From an uncultured Spartobacteria bacterium (GTDB taxonomy: Bacteria; Verrucomicrobiota; Verrucomicrobiia; Chthoniobacterales; JAATET01), in NCBI GenBank assembly GCA_937901895.1, contig CALGTD010000109.1, forward strand, positions 1-64,000: a stretch of 64,000 nt of DNA, read 5' to 3'. Positions 59,654 through 64,000 of the stretch are shown in pieces. A program made the translations under genes and the position numbers. Position 1 is the stretch's first letter. Each line of letters begins with the position of its first letter. The notes below the pieces were generated by a model that saw nothing but the letters and a program-made list of their open reading frames with translations, was not told the origin of the DNA and did no database searches.

Positions 59654-61258
59654 TTGCACGGCTTGAGCTCGCAACTCTCCAACGACGATCCGTTCATGAT
59701 GGCCCACCTCGCGGCCATCGTGGAGTCCTCGGACGATGCCATCATCAGCAAGGACTTGAATGGAATCGTTCTCAGCTGGAACTCAGCCGCGACGCGGATG
59801 TTCGGCTATTCCGCGGACGAAATGATCGGCCGGTCGATTGTCCGCCTGTTTCCCAAGGATCGGCGGAATGAGGAGGACATCATTCTTGCCAGGCTGCGCG
59901 CCGGGGACAGGGTGGATCATTTTCAGACCGTCCGGCAAACGCGCGATGGCCGGCTGATTCACGTTTCGCTCACGATTTCTCCGATTCTCGACCGGGATGG
60001 GGTGGTGGTCGGTGCGTCGAAGATTGCCAGGGACATCACGGTCGAGAAGCAGTTGCAGGAGGAGCGTGATCGATTGCTGGAACGCGAACGCGAGCTGCGA
60101 CTGGAGGCGGAGCGCTCCAATCGCATCAAGGACGAGTTTCTGGCAACGCTTTCGCACGAACTGCGGACGCCGTTGATGGCCATTCACGGCTGGGGGCAGA
60201 TCCTTGGCCATGGAAACGCGAACGAAGAGATGATCCGTCGCGCGGCCGAGGTCATCACCCGGAACACGCATGCCCAGTCGCAGTTGATCGAAGAGCTGCT
60301 GGACATGAACCGGATTCTGATGGGCAAGCTGCGTCTCGATCTGCAGCCGGTCGATCTTTGCGCGATCATCGAAGCGGTGGTGGATTCCCTCGGGCCGAGC
60401 AGCTCCGAGAAGGCAATTCAGCTGCGCAAGATGCTCGATCCACGCGCCGGTGCGATTCGTGGAGATCCGCTTCGACTGCAGCAGATCGTGTGGAACCTCC
60501 TGACGAATGCGATCAAGTTCACGGAGAAAGGAGGAACCGTGGAGGTCCTTCTCGAACGTGTGAATTCCCATGTCGAGATCACGGTCAACGACGACGGAAT
60601 CGGCATCGATCCGGACTTCCTGCCGTGCGTTTTCGATCGCTTCATTCAAAAGGAAAGTTCGATGACGCGCCGGCATTCCGGCCTCGGGCTCGGCCTGGCC
60701 ATCGTGAAGCACCTTGTGGAACTTCACGGCGGAACGATCAGCGCAAAGAGTCCGGGATTGGGGCACGGGGCCAGTTTTCGCGTCAATCTGCCTTTTCCGC
60801 TGGCCATGCACCGCACGCCCGCCGAGGTGCATCCTCATGGACGTCCCCACGCTTCGTCGGCGTGGGAACAGCCGAACCTGTCGGGTCGCTGCATTCTGGT
60901 CATCGACGATGACCGGGACGCCGCGGAACTCATCGACCAGATCCTGTCCACCGCGGGGGCGGAAGTGGAACGGGTTCATTCCGCCCGGTCCGGAATCGAG
61001 AGTCTGTCCACCCGCGACTACGATCTACTCATCAGCGACATTGGAATGCCCGAAATGGACGGATTCCAGATGATTCAGGAGATCCGGAAAATGGATGGCA
61101 AAGCCCGGGGCGTTCCCGCGGTGGCGTTGACCGCCTTTGGCCGCTCGGAGGATCGCCGCAACGCGATGGTGTCCGGTTTCGATGTCTTTCTCTCGAAGCC
61201 GATCGATTCACCCGAATTGGTCGCAACCGTCGCCCGGTTGTTGTCCCGCGTGGAGTAA
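59654..61258 (+). CDS. Soluble hybrid sensor histidine kinase (PAS-HisKA-HATPase-REC)
   Basis: A 534-aa kinase with no transmembrane helix, so probably cytoplasmic. PAS domain (~18-125; IVESSDDAIISKDLNGIVLSWN, GYSADEMIGRSI), a helical linker, HisKA with H168 in LSHELRTPLMAIHGWGQIL, HATPase with NLLTNAIKFTEKGG, DDGIGIDP and SGLGLGLAIVKHL, then a C-terminal receiver with ILVIDDDRD and phospho-acceptor D462 (LLISDIGMPEMDG). The start is uncertain: TTG at 59654 is used, but ATG 59696 or 59699 would still keep the PAS domain. It converges with the RND gene. Confidence 0.9.
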   Translation: MHGLSSQLSNDDPFMMAHLAAIVESSDDAIISKDLNGIVLSWNSAATRMFGYSADEMIGRSIVRLFPKDRRNEEDIILARLRAGDRVDHFQTVRQTRDGRLIHVSLTISPILDRDGVVVGASKIARDITVEKQLQEERDRLLERERELRLEAERSNRIKDEFLATLSHELRTPLMAIHGWGQILGHGNANEEMIRRAAEVITRNTHAQSQLIEELLDMNRILMGKLRLDLQPVDLCAIIEAVVDSLGPSSSEKAIQLRKMLDPRAGAIRGDPLRLQQIVWNLLTNAIKFTEKGGTVEVLLERVNSHVEITVNDDGIGIDPDFLPCVFDRFIQKESSMTRRHSGLGLGLAIVKHLVELHGGTISAKSPGLGHGASFRVNLPFPLAMHRTPAEVHPHGRPHASSAWEQPNLSGRCILVIDDDRDAAELIDQILSTAGAEVERVHSARSGIESLSTRDYDLLISDIGMPEMDGFQMIQEIRKMDGKARGVPAVALTAFGRSEDRRNAMVSGFDVFLSKPIDSPELVATVARLLSRVE

Positions 61259-61324
61259 CCCCTCGGCCACGTTCAGCGGATCGAGCGTCCGCAACGAAGG
61301 CGGGGCCGATGCGAAGGTTGCCTT

Positions 61325-64000
61325 CTAGAAGTGCGCCGGTTCGGTGGCTCCAACGAGCTGCCTCCTGCGCTCCCGACGCCGTTCGGCGAATCCCATGATC
61401 ACGACGTAGAAAATCGGCGTCAGGAAGATTCCGAAGAAGGTCACACCAAGCATCCCAAAGAACACGGCGGTTCCGAGGGCCTGGCGCGCCTCCGCTCCGG
61501 GGCCGCTCGCAAGGACCAGCGGCAGCACACCGAGGATGAACGCGAAGGACGTCATGAGGATCGGCCGCAGTCGCAGCCGGCAGGCTTCCACGGTGGCGGC
61601 GAAACGATCCCTGCCCTGATTCTCCTGAAGCTGCTTGGAGAACTCCACGATGAGGATGGCGTTTTTGCAGGCGAGCCCGACGAGCACGACGAAGCCGATC
61701 TGCGTGAGGATATTGTTGTCCATACCGCGGAACCACACGCCGGCAATCGCCGACAACAGACACATCGGCACGATGAGGATGATCGCCAGCGGCAGTGACC
61801 AGCTTTCGTATTGCGCCGCGAGCGTGAGGAAGACGAAGAGGACACACAGCGGAAAGATGAAGAGCGCGGTATTTCCGGCCAGACGTTCCTGGAATGCGAT
61901 TTCCGTCCAGGCAAGCTCCATCCCCTCCGGAAGGGCCTTCGCCGCGGCTTCCATGTCATCGAGCGATTGACCGGAGCTGAACCCTGGCTTCGTTCCGCCC
62001 TGCAGCGGAGCGGCGGTGTAGAGGTTGAAGCGCTCGACGCGATTCGGACCGGCGACGCGTTTGAGTTCAACGAGAGAGCCCAGCGGAACCATGGCGCCGG
62101 TGTTGCTGCGAACCTTGAACGTGCGGACATCCTCCGGCGCGTCTCGAAACTCGCTGTCGGCCTGCGCGGTGACCTGGAAGGTGCGGCCGTAGAGGTTGAG
62201 ATCGTTGACGTAGGACGAGCCAAGGTAGGTCTGGAGCGCGTTGAAGATATTGGCCAATGGCACGTCGAGCATCTTCGCCTTTGTGCGGTCGACATCCGCA
62301 TAGAACTGCGGAGTTCCGGTGCGGAACGTGGAGAACACGCCGGCGATGGAAGGTTGCTTCACCGCCTCCTCGGTGAGAATGCCAAGCGCCTTCTCGAGAT
62401 CACCGAGTCCCGCATCCTTGCGGTCCTGGACGTAGAGCTTGAATCCACCGGCGGTGCCCAGGCCCCGGACGGGCGGGGGAGGAATGACCGTGATGCGTGC
62501 CCCTTGAATCCCGGCAACCTTTGCAGACAATGCCTGGCTGATCGCCGTGGCCGTGAGGTTCTTGTGTCCCTTGCGTTCGTCGAAGGGCTTCAGCTGTGCA
62601 AAAAGCGCGAACGAGTTCGACGCATTGGCCCGCGTCGCTGCGGAGAAACCGACGATGGAGACGACGTCGACAATGCCATCGGTCTCGCGCGCCATGGCGA
62701 CGACCTGCTTTGCGATGTCGTCGCTGCGCTGGAGCGAGGCCGCCTCCGGAAGCTGGCCGTCGATGATGAGATACCCCTGATCCTGCGCGGGAATGAAACC
62801 GGTGGGGACGGACGAAAAGCCGAGCCAGGTGAGAATGAGGAGTCCCGCGTAGATGAAAAGTCCGATGGCCGTGTGACGGATGAGCCGCGTCACGGCGCGG
62901 GAGTAGATGTGCTCCGAGCGGTCAAACACGGCATTGAATGCGCGGAAAAGCCATCCGAACATGAAATCGAGCAGGCGCGAGAAGCGATCGCGCGGTGCGT
63001 GGTGCGGCTGAAGCAGAATCGCCGTGAGCGCAGGGCTGAGCGTGAGGGAAACCAACGCGGACAACGCGGTCGAGAATGCAATCGTAAGCGCGAACTGACG
63101 ATAGAACTGCCCGGTGATTCCCGACAAGAACGCGGTTGGCACGAAGACCGCCGCCAGCACCAGTGCCACGGCGACGACCGCGCTGCCGACCTCGTCCATT
63201 GCCTTGCGGGAAGCGTCGCGCGGGGTGAGTCCGTCGCGAATATGACGCTCGACGTTCTCGACGACGACAATGGCGTCGTCAACGACGATGCCGATCGCCA
63301 GCACGAGGCCAAAGAGGGAGAGATTGTTGAGGCTGAATCCGCATGCGGCCATCGCGGCGAAGGTGCCGATGAGCGAAACCGGAATGGCGATGAGAGGAAT
63401 CAGCGCCGCACGCCAGGTCTGCAGGAACAGCAGAATGACGATCACGACGAGAATCGCCGCTTCGAAGATCGTGTGATAAACGGCGTGGACGGATTCCTCG
63501 ATGAAGATCGTCGGGTCGAAAGCGATGCGATACGTGAGACCCGGAGGAAAACTCTCGCTCAGTTTTTCCATCTCCGCGCGAACCGCCTCCGCAGTCGCGA
63601 GAGCGTTCGAACCCGGAAGCTGAAACACACCGATTCCGACCGCGGGCTGTCCGCTCAGATAGCTGTTTGTTGAATAGCTGAGCGCACCAAGTTCCACGCG
63701 GGCGACGTCACGCAGGCGGACGATGCGCTTGTTGTTGCTCTTTACGACAATGCTGTCGAACTGCTCGACATCCTCGAGCCGGCCCTCCGTGCTGACCGTG
63801 AACTGAAAGGCCTCCGTTCCCTGCAACGGCGGCTGTGCAATCGCCCCGGCTGCGACCTGGACGTTTTGCTCGCGCAGGGCTGCCAGCAGGTCCTCGGTGG
63901 TGAGCCCAAGCTCGCCCATTTTCAGCGGGTTCAGCCAGATTCGCATGCTGTATTCCCGGCCGCCGAAAACAGTGGTGTCACCCACGCCGCGGATGCGTTT
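61325..64000 (-). CDS. RND (HAE1/AcrB-type) efflux pump inner-membrane subunit, 3' part (partial)
   Basis: The last 891 residues of a drug/solute efflux RND permease; the N-terminal ~165 residues lie beyond the window (the frame is open to base 64000 and enters at KRIRGVGDTTVFGG). Seen in order: the porter/TolC-docking region after SMRIWLNPLKM, the proton-relay helix ALVLAIGIVVDDAIVVVENVERHIRDG, FVPTAFLSGITGQFYRQFALTIAFSTALSALVSLTLSPAL, the second porter repeat, and the C-terminal helices with KNAILIVEFSKQLQENQGRD and RPILMTSFAFILGVLPLVLASG. It is a typical multidrug pump; the adaptor would be encoded outside the window. Confidence 0.95.
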   Translation of the reverse strand, partial: KRIRGVGDTTVFGGREYSMRIWLNPLKMGELGLTTEDLLAALREQNVQVAAGAIAQPPLQGTEAFQFTVSTEGRLEDVEQFDSIVVKSNNKRIVRLRDVARVELGALSYSTNSYLSGQPAVGIGVFQLPGSNALATAEAVRAEMEKLSESFPPGLTYRIAFDPTIFIEESVHAVYHTIFEAAILVVIVILLFLQTWRAALIPLIAIPVSLIGTFAAMAACGFSLNNLSLFGLVLAIGIVVDDAIVVVENVERHIRDGLTPRDASRKAMDEVGSAVVAVALVLAAVFVPTAFLSGITGQFYRQFALTIAFSTALSALVSLTLSPALTAILLQPHHAPRDRFSRLLDFMFGWLFRAFNAVFDRSEHIYSRAVTRLIRHTAIGLFIYAGLLILTWLGFSSVPTGFIPAQDQGYLIIDGQLPEAASLQRSDDIAKQVVAMARETDGIVDVVSIVGFSAATRANASNSFALFAQLKPFDERKGHKNLTATAISQALSAKVAGIQGARITVIPPPPVRGLGTAGGFKLYVQDRKDAGLGDLEKALGILTEEAVKQPSIAGVFSTFRTGTPQFYADVDRTKAKMLDVPLANIFNALQTYLGSSYVNDLNLYGRTFQVTAQADSEFRDAPEDVRTFKVRSNTGAMVPLGSLVELKRVAGPNRVERFNLYTAAPLQGGTKPGFSSGQSLDDMEAAAKALPEGMELAWTEIAFQERLAGNTALFIFPLCVLFVFLTLAAQYESWSLPLAIILIVPMCLLSAIAGVWFRGMDNNILTQIGFVVLVGLACKNAILIVEFSKQLQENQGRDRFAATVEACRLRLRPILMTSFAFILGVLPLVLASGPGAEARQALGTAVFFGMLGVTFFGIFLTPIFYVVIMGFAERRRERRRQLVGATEPAHF

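Overview
The window looks like a chromosomal segment of a GC-rich, diderm, free-living member of the Verrucomicrobiota. The clearest support is a complete pilus-like cluster of the Amuc_1098 to Amuc_1102 type (families first named in Akkermansia). It is backed by PEP-CTERM sorted surface proteins, a lipid-asymmetry (Mla) system, LpxD, a secreted sulfatase and a GDSL esterase. I cannot place it below phylum. No phage, insertion sequence, CRISPR array, rRNA or plasmid function is visible. Most of the window is ordinary core genome with compact operons, many 4-bp stop/start overlaps and almost no recognisable Shine-Dalgarno sequences.

Layout. 1-2.9 kb: end of rpoC, then rpsB, tsf, rpoZ and smpB on the plus strand. 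2.9-7.1 kb: a LysM lipoprotein, then the minus-strand operon mlaE-F-D-C-A. 7.3-9.0 kb: a secreted ThuA/GATase1-like protein and a Tat-exported cupin. 9.1-15.7 kb (minus): two GT-C-like membrane proteins, lpxD and a CHASE2 adenylate cyclase. 15.9-17.8 kb (minus): coaE-rho. 17.8-27.5 kb (minus): the pilus-like operon (1102, 1101/PilM-PilN-like, 1100/PilO-like, 1099, and two tandem secretins) closed by a strong intrinsic terminator. 27.6-30.0 kb (minus): a UDP-glucuronate decarboxylase and a polyprenyl-phosphate sugar transferase. 30.1-32.7 kb (plus): aroD, an EamA transporter and trpD. 32.7-38.1 kb (minus): a small membrane protein, an esterase, a 1097-residue secreted orphan and an L,D-transpeptidase. 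38.3-45.9 kb, mostly plus: ileS-lspA, a sulfatase, a DUF5069 protein, a PA14-like protein, dodecin (minus) and a methyltransferase. 45.9-50.2 kb: an alkaline-phosphatase-fold protein that has lost its catalytic residues, tRNA-Gln, and a NarL-type two-component pair whose sensor has a long OB-fold-like periplasmic part. 50.5-52.8 kb: tandem PEP-CTERM proteins and tRNA-Thr. 53.3-64 kb: GDSL esterase, upp, an acid-phosphatase lipoprotein, an AI-2E family protein, a secreted oxidase-accessory-like protein, a CtaG-CcoG-like fusion, a hybrid histidine kinase and the end of an RND efflux pump.

Most worth a second look: the pilus-like operon with duplicated secretins, the degenerate alkaline phosphatase, the CtaG-ferredoxin fusion, the 1097-residue secreted orphan, and the general lack of Shine-Dalgarno motifs. 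All functional calls come from reading motifs and gene order; no database search was run.
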